Program-made: the position numbers and the translations under genes | IMG/VR virus record: IMGVR_UViG_3300032092_000015 | Span: 1-64,000 of that record | Direction: 5' to 3' (one strand) | Length of the DNA stretch: 64,000 nucleotides | Source: a virus | The notes under the pieces: generated by a model | Told to the model about the DNA's origin: nothing | Databases searched by the model: none | Seen by the model: the letters and a program-made list of their open reading frames with translations, nothing else | In this document: in pieces, positions 16,421 to 25,754 of the stretch | Layout of the letters: each line of letters starts with the position of its first letter | Position numbering within the stretch: the stretch's first letter is position 1

Positions 16421-17311
16421 TTAAAGATCGTTCTGATCGATAATATTTATATCATCACCGAGGTAACCTCTTTTAAATTCTTCGACCTTCTGTTCGGTGA
16501 TAGTTGATCTAATTTCAAACATTCTATTACCAACATGCATTTCAGTATTTCCAGATGATCTAATTCTTCTACCTGTTACTAAATCTGGATCATTACCTGT
16601 GTCTAATCCTAAAACATCTGATAAATCATATCCATCGCCAAGATCAAAGGACGGTATAAACGAATTCACTTCTATTGATAATTCTATTTTATATTTACCC
16701 TTATCTTCGTAAGTATAACCGATTGGTCTTTCTGGACTATAATCGTCCGGCATTGCATAATATGATGCTATTTTATAGGTTCCTTCGTTTAAATGACCAA
16801 CCTCAACATAGAAATAGTTAGACTTATATAACTTTTTAATTAGCTGTTCAGTGATTTTAAATGCATCAAGCTGAGAAGAAACTATAATCTCTAAATCAAA
16901 TGCCATCGTAACTGGAACCATTTCAAATTCAGCAGTATATCCTTGCATTGATCCATTTTCATCTAATCTTGAATAACTTCCTCTATTTCTACGATTAACT
17001 AGTTTAGCAGAGTCAATTTGTACTGATTTTAAATTAGCAACTCCTCTTGGAACTGATTCATAATTCCCATCTGCAAAAGCTTTATTAGGAACACAGTCAG
17101 GACCAACCGCAGTTTGAAAAAGAAAATGATCTCTTAAGAATTGGTCATCTCCGCTGATTGAATAGTAAAATGGAACATCAATTACGGCACGAGTATTTGC
17201 ATCTAATTGACGATAAAAATAAATTTTATTGTTCAAATCAGATAGAAGACCAATGATTACATGTCGGATAACCGAATCGTCTGAATTGTATTTAACGTTG
17301 TATGATGCCAT
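16421..17311 (-). CDS. gp15: Tail terminator / proximal sheath stabiliser, gp15-like
   Basis: 296 residues (T4 272). gp15 caps the tail tube and sheath at the head-proximal end. T4-like segments: L-L-S-D-L-N-N-K-I-Y-F-Y-R-Q-L (T4 L-F-S-N-I-Q-I-K-R-Q-L), V-P-F-Y-Y, then P-V-T-M-A-F-D-L-E-I near 140 followed by K-I-T-E-Q-L-I (T4 Q-I-V-E-Q-I-L), and Y-K-I-E-L-S-I-E-V-N-S-F-I-P (T4 W-S-L-T-F-E-V-N-G-W-M-Y-P). Not next to gp14/gp16 as in T4, so the neck cluster has been rearranged. Confidence 0.8.
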   Translation of the reverse strand: MASYNVKYNSDDSVIRHVIIGLLSDLNNKIYFYRQLDANTRAVIDVPFYYSISGDDQFLRDHFLFQTAVGPDCVPNKAFADGNYESVPRGVANLKSVQIDSAKLVNRRNRGSYSRLDENGSMQGYTAEFEMVPVTMAFDLEIIVSSQLDAFKITEQLIKKLYKSNYFYVEVGHLNEGTYKIASYYAMPDDYSPERPIGYTYEDKGKYKIELSIEVNSFIPSFDLGDGYDLSDVLGLDTGNDPDLVTGRRIRSSGNTEMHVGNRMFEIRSTITEQKVEEFKRGYLGDDINIIDQNDL

Positions 17312-17323
17312 ATTTCATATATA

Positions 17324-18997
17324 TTATTCGATAGATTCAATATCAAACTTAGAGAATCCATTTTCTTTATATATGTGAATTTTCTTATCAAAGATTTCGT
17401 GAGGTAAGACAGTATGATTAATCACAAATGTATTAATCTTGCTCTCTTTAATTACCTGACTCAAAATCTTTAAAATGTTATAAATACCATCTTGATCTAC
17501 CGAACTTAATAACTCATCTAAGAATAAAAGATTTAATTGAGGAAATCTTAGCTTTAGAATCTTAATAATTGCAATAATAACAATAAAATCTGCCTTCTTT
17601 CTCTCTCCGGTTGAAAGAGTCATTGGATTAATATTTTCACCTAAATGGTTAATAATACAGTCGAATTTTTCATCAAAACGGATATGAAATGGTAGGTGCA
17701 TTGTTGAAGCCATTGCTGCAATATTTGCATTTAGACCTGGTAGAATTGTTTTTACTGCCAAGTTTTTAACACCATCTTCACCAAGAACTGATTCAACAGC
17801 TTCTAAGAAAATATAGTCAGAATTTAGGGTTGCTTTTTGATTTCCTTTTTCTAATTCTTTAGTTTGAAAATCTTCGATAATTTGCTTCAAATGATCGAAC
17901 TCTTTATTTTCACTTAGGCTATTTTTAATCTTTAATAATTCATTTTTAAAATTATCAATTGATGAACTCATATTACCTATTCTTTCTAAAACTTGGCGCT
18001 CTTTAGTTCTTAATGCTGTAATTTCATCACTAATACCTTGTACTTCTAATTCACATGTTTCGATTTGATCTGGCATAGAATTACATTTATGCTCTATTTC
18101 ATTCTTTCTCTCAATATGAAATTCTGAAGACAGAGGAGCTTCACAAGTTGGACAAGAATTTGATTCATATAGTTTTAACTTTCTTTTTAATTCGGCGTAT
18201 TCATACTTTAATTTAGAATATGCTGATTGAGAAGTTTCAAGTTCTTTTGATTTTGTACCAAGTGAAGATTTAATTTTATCTCTAGCCGCTTCTAGCTTTT
18301 TCTTGTCATCATTCATTGTAACAAGAGATGCTTTTAATTCTTCGATTCGATCTTTATTTTTCTGATCAGAATCAGTTAATAATTTTTCTAGCTTCTCTTG
18401 TACTGATTCAATGTTCTCATTAATTTGTTTTAGCTCTCGATCAAAAACATCAAGATCAGTTTTAATAGTTTTTCTTTCTTCTTTAATCGCTCGTTGCATA
18501 TCGTTTAGGATAGAAAAACCAAACATCTTATCTATGATCTGTTTCTTATCACCAGGTGACATCGTTAAAAATGATTTAAAATCATTCACAGATAAAATAA
18601 TAATGTTCTTAAACACATGGTATGGAATACCATACACTTCCTCTTCTAAATAATCTTGTACTGATCTTTTACCAGCCTTATCATACTCAACTCCATTTAG
18701 AGAAACATTAAATACTGTTGGAGCCAAACCTCGCTCAATAACTACTTCAATGTTTTTACATTGAACTACGATTTTAACAAGTAGATTCTTGTTAATTCTA
18801 TTTGGCAAATCAGCAAGTTTAACACCCTCTAATTTTCCATATAGTGCATATATAATTGCATTGGCAATGGTAGTTTTGCCATCACCATTCTTTCCAGTTG
18901 TCAGAAATAATTCAGCTTTATCTTCAGTTAGATCGAGTTTTTGTGACTTATTTCCATAACTTGCAAAATTCTTAAACTCTATTGATTTTATTCTCAT
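17324..18997 (-). CDS. gp46: Recombination nuclease ATPase gp46 (Rad50/SbcC-like)
   Basis: 557 residues (T4 560). With gp47 it resects DNA ends for recombination-dependent replication. Walker A T-G-K-N-G-D-G-K-T-T near residue 33-43, a long coiled coil with a zinc-hook C-P-T-C at about 285, the ABC signature L-S-T-G-E-R-K-K-A near 465, and Walker B L-L-F-L-D-E-L-L near 500. The start overlaps the gp47 stop by four bases. Confidence 0.93.
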   Translation of the reverse strand: MRIKSIEFKNFASYGNKSQKLDLTEDKAELFLTTGKNGDGKTTIANAIIYALYGKLEGVKLADLPNRINKNLLVKIVVQCKNIEVVIERGLAPTVFNVSLNGVEYDKAGKRSVQDYLEEEVYGIPYHVFKNIIILSVNDFKSFLTMSPGDKKQIIDKMFGFSILNDMQRAIKEERKTIKTDLDVFDRELKQINENIESVQEKLEKLLTDSDQKNKDRIEELKASLVTMNDDKKKLEAARDKIKSSLGTKSKELETSQSAYSKLKYEYAELKRKLKLYESNSCPTCEAPLSSEFHIERKNEIEHKCNSMPDQIETCELEVQGISDEITALRTKERQVLERIGNMSSSIDNFKNELLKIKNSLSENKEFDHLKQIIEDFQTKELEKGNQKATLNSDYIFLEAVESVLGEDGVKNLAVKTILPGLNANIAAMASTMHLPFHIRFDEKFDCIINHLGENINPMTLSTGERKKADFIVIIAIIKILKLRFPQLNLLFLDELLSSVDQDGIYNILKILSQVIKESKINTFVINHTVLPHEIFDKKIHIYKENGFSKFDIESIE

Positions 18998-20109
18998 TGG
19001 TTAGCATCATAGTTGTACGCACATTGGTCGTGTAATTGTTTTAGACGATTTTTGATTTCTTGTTTCATTTGATCGTCATAACCCAATCCATCGACATAAA
19101 CGTTACATAGGTGTAGAATATTATAATTTTTATATAGATCCTCAATTTCATCAAGGTCATAAAAATCTTTGTCTAAAAAGTTTTCTTCATCATAAATATT
19201 CGGCTCTATTTTACGACTAATTTTCTGAATTTTATTAATTAGCTTTGATAAAGCATTTGATGAAGCGATAGAAGCAGGAACATATAAGTCAACAAAGTTG
19301 TTTTCAATTTCTGCTTTAAATTCTCCTAATTGAGTATTATATAAGTTTGCTAAATTGTACTTAACAAATTTTGGAGAAACTGTATTTTCAAAGAATGTTT
19401 CTTCCATTGTAGCTAAATCTACTAAATCAAATCCTTTAGGATTATTTGAATCTGATCTGGTTAGCTGGTATGGAGTTCCTACCATTCTTAATTTACCCTT
19501 CTTTTGTCGATAGTGAATATGTCCTGAATAAACTGCGGTAAAATCTTGGTAAGTTTCAATTGAATTGCCATGTTGATTATTTACCTTTGCATTTAATTTA
19601 ATACCAGTTACTTCAGAGTGACAGAATACAATATCGGTCTTGGGATATTTAGCTAGTGTTTCTGCTTCATGTTCAGCATCTCTTCTCCATGGCATTAGCA
19701 AAATTGTTTTATCAGCCCATTTAAATGTTTTAGGCTTTTTATAGATTCCAACATTAGGAATCCATTTTAATGTATCAATTGAAGTAACTTCATTTGACTT
19801 TTTAGCCCAGATATCGTGGTTTCCGCAGATAACATGGGTTGGCATAATTTTACCAAGACGCTCAAATAAATCTACAGCATAGTGTAATACCTTTAAGTTA
19901 ATGCTTTGTCTATTATCAAACACGTCTCCTACTTGAACGAGTACGTCACCTTCTTGATAATTCTTTTCAAGTGTAGGTATAAAGACATTATCATAGTATT
20001 CTCTCTGTATTTCTAACCACTCAGCTGAATTTGCACGGACTCCCAGGTGCATATCACCTAGGATCCATATTCTTTTAACCGGAAGTTTTAGCGTCTTTTC
20101 GTCAATCAT
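18994..20109 (-). CDS. gp47: Recombination nuclease gp47 (Mre11/SbcD-like)
   Basis: 371 residues (T4 339). Metallophosphatase-type nuclease partner of gp46. Motifs in order: L-G-D-M-H-L-G (19-25), V-G-D-V-F-D-N-R, C-G-N-H-D-I-W, F-C-H-S-E and Y-S-G-H-I-H. C-terminal helices carry the gp46 contact region. Overlaps gp46 by four bases and the gp33-like gene by one, so the block is an operon. Confidence 0.93.
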   Translation of the reverse strand: MIDEKTLKLPVKRIWILGDMHLGVRANSAEWLEIQREYYDNVFIPTLEKNYQEGDVLVQVGDVFDNRQSINLKVLHYAVDLFERLGKIMPTHVICGNHDIWAKKSNEVTSIDTLKWIPNVGIYKKPKTFKWADKTILLMPWRRDAEHEAETLAKYPKTDIVFCHSEVTGIKLNAKVNNQHGNSIETYQDFTAVYSGHIHYRQKKGKLRMVGTPYQLTRSDSNNPKGFDLVDLATMEETFFENTVSPKFVKYNLANLYNTQLGEFKAEIENNFVDLYVPASIASSNALSKLINKIQKISRKIEPNIYDEENFLDKDFYDLDEIEDLYKNYNILHLCNVYVDGLGYDDQMKQEIKNRLKQLHDQCAYNYDANQ

Positions 20110-20549
20110 TAGAACAATCGATTTATTTTTTTACGTTTCAAGACATTTGTGCGATTATCTAGTTCTTGAATTAAATCTTCTTTAAATTTATTACCAAGGG
20201 AAGAATAGAATTTTGTAGGATGAACATTGAAATAATCACATGTTTCGCTAAATAATTCAATAAGTGAATATTTCTTAGCAAGTTCATCAACAATAAATTC
20301 ATAGATTTCATTAATATCTAACTTCTTTAATTTCTTGGTATCATGCATATCGTCTAAATCATTGAAATGCTTGAACCTTGAATTTATAATAGTAGAATGA
20401 ATGTCTCTACGGATCATTTCTAACTCAATCTTCTCGTCTTCTGATCTATCATCAGAAAATTGTTTGGACACTTCGAATGATATTGAACTATTGAGTTCAA
20501 ATTCAGTGCTCTCAAACGTATTATTAAATATTTTATCTTCTTTCTGCAT
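20109..20549 (-). CDS. gp33: Late transcription coactivator, gp33-like
   Basis: 146 residues (T4 gp33 has 112). gp33 bridges RNA polymerase and the gp45 clamp for late transcription. Residues about 80-146 follow T4 gp33: E-F-I-V-D-E-L-A-K-K-Y-S, S-E-T-C-D-Y-F-N-V-H-P-T-K-F and a final helix, against T4 E-K-M-V-E-E-F, F-L-E-E-N-S-I-P-E-T-Q-F. It ends K-I-N-R-L-F; T4 ends T-L-D-F-L-L, the clamp-binding tail. N-terminal 50 residues are acidic. Located between gp47 and gp41 with one-base overlaps. Good but not decisive by eye. Confidence 0.65.
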   Translation of the reverse strand: MQKEDKIFNNTFESTEFELNSSISFEVSKQFSDDRSEDEKIELEMIRRDIHSTIINSRFKHFNDLDDMHDTKKLKKLDINEIYEFIVDELAKKYSLIELFSETCDYFNVHPTKFYSSLGNKFKEDLIQELDNRTNVLKRKKINRLF

Positions 20550-21856
20550 TATAGAGAATGTAAATTTGAGTTTGTAATTTCATCAGTTTCAGTTAAACGC
20601 ATATAATTATAATTGATGTTCAATTTACATTTCATGCCTTTTCCTTCACCATCACGTATTTTTAAAACTTTTAGCCAATATTCATAACTTGCTCTCATTA
20701 TATCATCTTGAATGATACCAAGCATAACATCGGCAGTATGAGATAGACCAGCAGATTCTGCAACATCTCCCATACCAATATCACTAGAATTATATCCACT
20801 TCTCGTGATCTGTGTTGCTGTTACAATTAACCAACCATTGCGAACTCCCATTGCTCGTAAATCTTCAGCAATTTGCTTAATTTTTAAGTACGTATTTTCA
20901 GAGTTTGGATTTCTGTAATTTGCTAAAATGTTAATATAGTCGATTACAATTGCACCTAATTTAATTTTACGTTCTTCTTCAATCTGCTTTAAGTATGCTT
21001 CAATATCTGGTACGGTTGCTTGAGATGTTGGAAATTGTTTGACAAACAGTTGACCAGGAGGAGTTAATCCATCACCAACAGTTTCAAGTTTTCTACGAAT
21101 AAAATCAACGTTCTTTGATTTTTCTTCATATTCATTCATTGGAATTGTTAACAAATTAGAACCAACTCTTCGCATAAATTTATAAGCCGACATTTCCGCA
21201 GTAATGATTGCAGTATTAACTCCCATTTTTACATAGTGCGCTGCATCATTTGCTAAGAAAATAGACTTACCAATGTTTTGTTCTCCAACATAAACTGTTA
21301 AAGTACCAGATTTATCATAACCGCCGCCAAGAATTCGGTCTAAGAAAACGTATGGCGTTGGAAATTTAGATGCTTCATTATGAATATGGTGGTCTGGGTT
21401 AAAGAAATCTAGACCAATATCTGAGTTAAACACTAATGAGTTTCTATCATTAATTAATGTTTTAACTTTAGAAATAATTTGATCTGCATTTTCAGGAGTA
21501 ACATTAGTTGATTTGATATACTCGATCGTGTCAACTAATGTTGTGTCAAAGTTTCTCCATTTGATCCATGCTTCGGCAGTAGATGTTAACCATTCCTCAT
21601 CATATTGTTTTAAATCAGCATCGTAAATTAATTCAACCATATCTGGTTCAATTTTCTTAGATACTTTTTGTGTTAATAATTTCATTTGTTCACAACTCGG
21701 AACTTCATGAAATTTATTATGGAATTTCGTAGCTAAATAATGTAGTGTATCGATTTCTTCTGAAGTATAAAAACCTTTTTTAATAGATTCTAAATACTTT
21801 GGCTTAGATAACGATAATTTAAAGAATATTTTTTCAAAATCTTGTCCGAAATTCAT
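20549..21856 (-). CDS. gp41: Replicative helicase gp41 (DnaB family)
   Basis: 435 residues (T4 475). Hexameric 5'-3' helicase of the replisome. Walker A V-G-E-Q-N-I-G-K-S near 190, Walker B A-I-V-I-D-Y-I-N near 305, and the conserved Q-I-T-R-S near 350. N-terminal helical domain present. Overlaps the gp33-like gene by one base and the upstream small gene by four. Confidence 0.93.
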   Translation of the reverse strand: MNFGQDFEKIFFKLSLSKPKYLESIKKGFYTSEEIDTLHYLATKFHNKFHEVPSCEQMKLLTQKVSKKIEPDMVELIYDADLKQYDEEWLTSTAEAWIKWRNFDTTLVDTIEYIKSTNVTPENADQIISKVKTLINDRNSLVFNSDIGLDFFNPDHHIHNEASKFPTPYVFLDRILGGGYDKSGTLTVYVGEQNIGKSIFLANDAAHYVKMGVNTAIITAEMSAYKFMRRVGSNLLTIPMNEYEEKSKNVDFIRRKLETVGDGLTPPGQLFVKQFPTSQATVPDIEAYLKQIEEERKIKLGAIVIDYINILANYRNPNSENTYLKIKQIAEDLRAMGVRNGWLIVTATQITRSGYNSSDIGMGDVAESAGLSHTADVMLGIIQDDIMRASYEYWLKVLKIRDGEGKGMKCKLNINYNYMRLTETDEITNSNLHSL

Positions 21857-22164
21857 ATGAATGGGTTTATAAGTATTGTATAGGATTCTTTGCCTTCTGT
21901 TTCACAAGTACATTCAACAATACCTAGTTCAATGGCTTTATCTAAGCCTCGTAATGCTTGTTCTTCTCTACCTTTTGCTTGATAGTTTAATAGAGCATGT
22001 TTAGTAAAAGAAGCTCCGTGCCGATCTGGATTTTTTATAGCTCGTTGAATAAAACTATAAACAATATCGAACGCATCTGGATAATCTGGAAATTGTTGTT
22101 CAATACCTAAGATATATTTGATCGGCAACTTGTCTTCATCTATTTTATAGACATTTGGTTGCAT
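21853..22164 (-). CDS. Small protein between uvsX and gp41, unknown
   Basis: 103 residues, probably a compact winged-helix-like alpha/beta fold (helices 12-70, then a short beta pair near the C-terminus: G-I-V-E-C-T and S-Y-T-I-L-I). It overlaps gp41 by four bases and follows uvsX by one base, so it belongs to the replication operon. A helicase-accessory role is plausible by context, but it does not resemble T4 gp59. Confidence 0.75.
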   Translation of the reverse strand: MQPNVYKIDEDKLPIKYILGIEQQFPDYPDAFDIVYSFIQRAIKNPDRHGASFTKHALLNYQAKGREEQALRGLDKAIELGIVECTCETEGKESYTILINPFI

Positions 22165-22165
22165 A

Positions 22166-23287
22166 TTAATCTTCTGAATCTATTACATCATCGATGTCAA
22201 ATCCTGCGTCATCTCCGGCTGTATTATAATTAAATAATGGTTGGATATGTTTTTCAATTCTTTCTAATACCTGCTGATTAAATACTTTTTCGGTAAAGAA
22301 ATCTTTGTTTGCAACTACTTCGTCCAAGTGCTCGCAAATCCAAGTCTTAGCGGTATCTTTCTTAATTTTTTCTTTGGTTTTAGGATCGATAATTCCTCTC
22401 GTTACTCCACAAATGTCCCATGTAGCGTATTGCTCTAGTCCAACAAATTTATTCATTCCTTTAGTAAAATCTAAATGGAATTTAATTGCAGTTGGTTTGG
22501 CAAAACGATTCTTAGCAGGTTTAGCAGTTACGATAATACCAACTTTTTCTGCTCCATCTTTTAATTGTGCCTTATTTAACATAAGTACAATTGATGCTGC
22601 ATATTCAGGTCCAGTTCCACCACCCGCAATCTGCTGTGGTATAAAGGATTGTGATTGATATGTGTGATTAGTAAATAAGAACGGAATCTTTAAGTCAGCC
22701 AGTGGTGTCATAATGATACGGAAGATTGATTTTAGAACCTTTGATCTAGTCATATCTGCTTTATCTGATCCGGCTGCAGCATCTTCGATTTCTTTTTGAG
22801 TAGCTAAGTTACCAGCAGAATCTAAGACAATCATAATTTTTGGAATTTCTGCTCCGCCTCTTTTAGCCTCTTGCATTTTCTTAGTAATTGAAGTTACCGA
22901 AGTTCTAAACTCTTGTACCGTATTAACAGGTTGATAACTAACTTTAGTCGTATCAATGTTAAATTTCTTCATTAGATCTTTATCAACTGCAGCTTCAGAA
23001 TCATAATAGATCACGCTATAACCCATGTTGATTGCTTCTCGTACAGTATTCAACATTAAGAATGTTTTACCGGTTCCTGAAGGACCAGCTACTGAACAAG
23101 ATCGGTTATTCGGCCATCCACCAAAAAGGCTACCAGAAACACATGCATTTAAATGATAGTTTCCTGTGTCTAGCCATTCAGTTACTTCAGAGAAATCTGA
23201 AGTTTCCATAATGGATCCTAGCGGATTTAATTCTGATAATTCAGCGTTGATATCGTCAAACGTGAATGATGTTATTTTTTTAGCCAT
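22166..23287 (-). CDS. uvsX: RecA-like recombinase UvsX
   Basis: 373 residues from ATG 23287 (T4 391). A longer frame begins at 23338, but ATG 23287 overlaps the stop of the upstream gene as ATGGCTAA, the usual coupling here. Walker A G-P-S-G-T-G-K-T at 68-75, Walker B I-M-I-V-L-D-S-A-G-N-L (T4 V-V-F-I-D-S-L-G-N-L), M-T-R-S-K-V-L-K-S-I-F-R-I and G-G-G-T-G-P-E-Y all align with T4 UvsX. C-terminal acidic tail ends D-S-E-D. Drives strand exchange with UvsY and gp32. Confidence 0.93.
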   Translation of the reverse strand: MAKKITSFTFDDINAELSELNPLGSIMETSDFSEVTEWLDTGNYHLNACVSGSLFGGWPNNRSCSVAGPSGTGKTFLMLNTVREAINMGYSVIYYDSEAAVDKDLMKKFNIDTTKVSYQPVNTVQEFRTSVTSITKKMQEAKRGGAEIPKIMIVLDSAGNLATQKEIEDAAAGSDKADMTRSKVLKSIFRIIMTPLADLKIPFLFTNHTYQSQSFIPQQIAGGGTGPEYAASIVLMLNKAQLKDGAEKVGIIVTAKPAKNRFAKPTAIKFHLDFTKGMNKFVGLEQYATWDICGVTRGIIDPKTKEKIKKDTAKTWICEHLDEVVANKDFFTEKVFNQQVLERIEKHIQPLFNYNTAGDDAGFDIDDVIDSED

Positions 23288-23498
23288 TGTTTTCTGTATT
23301 TTTTGTAATATTTTGTTCAAGATTGTCAAAGAGTTCATGCTCTTTTTCTCTAAGTTCAGATATTTCTTTTATTGCTTCAGATAATTCTTGTTTAAGAATT
23401 TCCATGCGAATTTTTAATGAACCTACTCTAGAATACAAATCTTTATACTTTTGTATAATTTCAATTTGTTCTGGACTTAGTTGTGATATATCAAGCAT
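23280..23498 (-). CDS. Small coiled-coil protein upstream of uvsX
   Basis: 72 residues, almost entirely one charged heptad helix (residues 8-62), Asn-rich end. Coupled on both sides: its ATG overlaps the stop of the upstream 51-residue gene (ATGCTTGA) and its stop overlaps the uvsX start. Function unknown; size and place suggest a recombination accessory factor. Confidence 0.7.
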   Translation of the reverse strand: MLDISQLSPEQIEIIQKYKDLYSRVGSLKIRMEILKQELSEAIKEISELREKEHELFDNLEQNITKNTENNG

Positions 23499-23646
23499 CT
23501 TTTTCTTTTTTGTTTTCTTTTTCAGAATTTATTTTTGCATTTTCAATTTGGAATATAAATTTACGGACGGCCTTGCCTAGTTCCATATCATTTGGTTGAT
23601 TTTTAACCATTGCTTCCAAAATCTGCATTACTGTTAAATGTTCCAT
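23491..23646 (-). CDS. 51-residue protein between polymerase C-part and uvsX
   Basis: A short open frame from ATG 23646 (M-E-H-L-T-V-M-Q-I-L-E) to TGA 23491, one base after the polymerase stop and overlapping the next gene by eight bases. N-terminal half is helical, the last 15 residues are Lys/Glu-rich. Tight coupling on both sides is the main support. No family recognised. Confidence 0.6.
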   Translation of the reverse strand: MEHLTVMQILEAMVKNQPNDMELGKAVRKFIFQIENAKINSEKENKKEKDA

Positions 23647-23647
23647 A

Positions 23648-24844
23648 TTAAAATAATGATGTTGAATAAATTAAGTTACGATTTAATGTTTGAAGACCGA
23701 TAGAATCTAATACTCGATTTAACGGATCAATCATACTTTTTTCAAATTGCACTTCATAATCGATTGGAGGAGCAATTTCATAAGGATGGTCTCCTGGGAA
23801 ATATGCAAACATTTCACAATTTTTATGGTTACAATGATACAATTTAAGTTTTTCACCGTTACCAATTAACTTATACTTATTCTTGTATTTTTGATTATTG
23901 TTTAGTAAATAATTATAGAATCCAGCAGCTTTTACATTTGGTGGACATTTAGAACCATATTGAAATTCGATATGGTCATCTACAATATATTTCTCAATGT
24001 TATTAGTCCTTTTATTAAAAGAAATATCGTCGATGTCGGCCATTTTAAATTCTTTCTTAGTTTTCTTTAGAAAGTTAACAATTTTTGTTAGTGTTTCTGT
24101 TGTTGGCTTTTCTGTAAAAAGAATTTGTAATGCTTCAGTTAATTTTTTACGAATAAAAGTTGGTGTTGAAGATTGAATCGAATCAAATCCGATAACTTTT
24201 ACCTTTTTCAAAGAAGGATATCGCTCATGTGTTTTTAGCTTATCTTCCCATGCAATATCTTGAATATACTTTTTCTTAGCCATCCAAATTCCTGAATACG
24301 CTATTGATTCAAGTTCAAACTGTAAGAAGCTTTCAGTGTTTTTAGAAGATGCATATTTATCTAATGCTTTAACAATATAATCTCTAATTCGTAAATCATA
24401 AATTGTTAAAATAAAAGTTGCGATGTCCATCTTTTCACCAAGCCATTCAATAGAATCATACATTTCTTCAAATTGAACATAATTTGAATCAGTATCAATA
24501 TAAATTACAGCTTCTTTATAAATATTATTTTTTACTTTAATATTTAATTTCTTATGAACTTCCGTATCTTTAATAAAGAATTCTTGGAAATATTTGTTTA
24601 GAATTTTAGCCGAATATAAAATTGCATTTTGGCCTTGTAGTGTAATAGATTCTGCAATATCGATGTTGAAAAAGTGAAACCACTTGTTACCAAAGGCTCC
24701 ATAGATCGAGTTTAGAGTTACTTTAACTGCTTGTTCATACGCAGTAAACTTGGCCGACTCATTGCTAAAATGAGTGGCCAAGATTTCTAACTCGTTTCTA
24801 GTAAGTTGATCTTCAGGTTTATTTAGTAGTTCCTCAATTGTCAT
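23648..24844 (-). CDS. gp43B: DNA polymerase gp43, C-terminal part (split gene)
   Basis: 398 residues holding the rest of a family-B polymerase whose first part is at 28735-30144. Motif B K-V-T-L-N-S-I-Y-G-A-F-G-N at 41-53, motif C Y-I-D-T-D-S at 115-120 with both catalytic Asp, then a thumb region and S-S-T-P-T-F. It ends Y-S-T-S-L-F, the place of the T4 clamp-binding tail L-D-F-L-F. It lacks exonuclease and motif A, which are in the other gene. The frame is open and clean with its own ATG overlapping the gp45 stop, so this is a true split, not a frameshift. Confidence 0.93.
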   Translation of the reverse strand: MTIEELLNKPEDQLTRNELEILATHFSNESAKFTAYEQAVKVTLNSIYGAFGNKWFHFFNIDIAESITLQGQNAILYSAKILNKYFQEFFIKDTEVHKKLNIKVKNNIYKEAVIYIDTDSNYVQFEEMYDSIEWLGEKMDIATFILTIYDLRIRDYIVKALDKYASSKNTESFLQFELESIAYSGIWMAKKKYIQDIAWEDKLKTHERYPSLKKVKVIGFDSIQSSTPTFIRKKLTEALQILFTEKPTTETLTKIVNFLKKTKKEFKMADIDDISFNKRTNNIEKYIVDDHIEFQYGSKCPPNVKAAGFYNYLLNNNQKYKNKYKLIGNGEKLKLYHCNHKNCEMFAYFPGDHPYEIAPPIDYEVQFEKSMIDPLNRVLDSIGLQTLNRNLIYSTSLF

Positions 24845-25596
24845 TAATCAGCGGTTTGGCAAGTTGCAATAGTTAATAGAGTGGCAGATTCAGTTGAACG
24901 AAGCACTACACGGTTTCCAAATACATAAGCTTTATAATCTTCTTTATCCAAGAGATTTAAGTACTTTTTGTAAACTGTAACACTTCCAGCTTCACCTTCA
25001 TAATCAACACTTACTAATTTGTTGTATGATTTACCGCTCATTTTAACACCGCCATCGCCAGCTGTAATTGTGAACGTTTCATCTTTATCAAGATTGAACA
25101 ATGATTTAATACGTCCTGCTTCTACATTGCTTAATTCGAATACAAAATCAGAACCTTCTACATTAAAGATAGATTGTAATTGAGCATCTGTAAGGTCTTT
25201 GTAACCCAATGATGGCTCTGAACAAGATAAGGTAATTTCCAAATCTTCATTAAAGATTTTAAAGCTAGATGCTACTAAATCTTCTTCATTTTCAACAAAT
25301 TCAATTTCGCCTTGAATTGTTTGGTAGTCGAATTGTTTGAAAGCTTCAATTAATTTAGAAGCATCAAAAAATGCAACTTTCATTTCTTTTTCTGGCGTAG
25401 CCTCTGTGATTGTGAAAATTTCACTTGCTGGAAATGCGTTATGTTTAACAGCATCTCTCTGCGGAAGATACGCGGAAGATACAACCTGGAGGTTATCTCC
25501 TTTAATTTTGAAATAGATGAACGAATCAATCAATTTCAACCTGTTTACAAAACCAATAAAATTGGCTTGATCTACTTTGTCAATTTTTAATTTCAT
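24844..25596 (-). CDS. gp45: Sliding clamp gp45
   Basis: 250 residues (T4 228). Trimeric processivity clamp, also the late-transcription activator. The start M-K-L-K-I-D-K, the regular alternation of strands and helices, the central F-T-I-T-A-G-D-G-G-V-K-M-S-G (T4 I-A-I-T-V-K-E-G-K-I-V-I-N-G) and D-Y-E-G support the call. Located next to polymerase, as clamp genes are. Own GAAAC-N17-TATAAT promoter 36 bases upstream. Confidence 0.85.
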   Translation of the reverse strand: MKLKIDKVDQANFIGFVNRLKLIDSFIYFKIKGDNLQVVSSAYLPQRDAVKHNAFPASEIFTITEATPEKEMKVAFFDASKLIEAFKQFDYQTIQGEIEFVENEEDLVASSFKIFNEDLEITLSCSEPSLGYKDLTDAQLQSIFNVEGSDFVFELSNVEAGRIKSLFNLDKDETFTITAGDGGVKMSGKSYNKLVSVDYEGEAGSVTVYKKYLNLLDKEDYKAYVFGNRVVLRSTESATLLTIATCQTAD

Positions 25597-25631
25597 GTGA
25601 TTTAAACTTTTAGAAACATTTGTTATTGATA

Positions 25632-25661
25632 ATTATATTCATAATGTACCTTTTGTTTCAC
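25632..25661 (-). promoter_or_regulatory. GTGAAAC-N17-TATAAT promoter of gp45
   Basis: Minus strand GTGAAAC (complement of 25655-25661), 17 bases, TATAAT (25632-25637), then 35 bases to the gp45 ATG. It lies directly beyond the nrdA terminator. Confidence 0.72.
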
Positions 25662-25662
25662 A

Positions 25663-25694
25663 TAAAAAAGGGCAGGAGTAGCGAATTCCTGCCC
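25663..25694 (-). terminator. Terminator after nrdA
   Basis: Stem GGGCAGGA with its complement and a 9-base loop, followed on the minus strand by TTTTTT. A second small hairpin (GTGGT-cttcaa-ACCAC) lies at 25725-25740 between it and the nrdA stop. The 25697-25754 stretch shows no gene. Confidence 0.85.
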
Positions 25695-25754
25695 AGTATC
25701 CGTGAACTAGTCCCGGTCCTAAGAGTGGTCTTCAAACCACACCTTAAAAATTAT

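Noticed and set aside
25697-25754. Possible tRNA between nrdA and gp45
   Set aside because: There are small hairpins but no acceptor stem, no T-loop GTTCGANTC and no anticodon arm of correct size.
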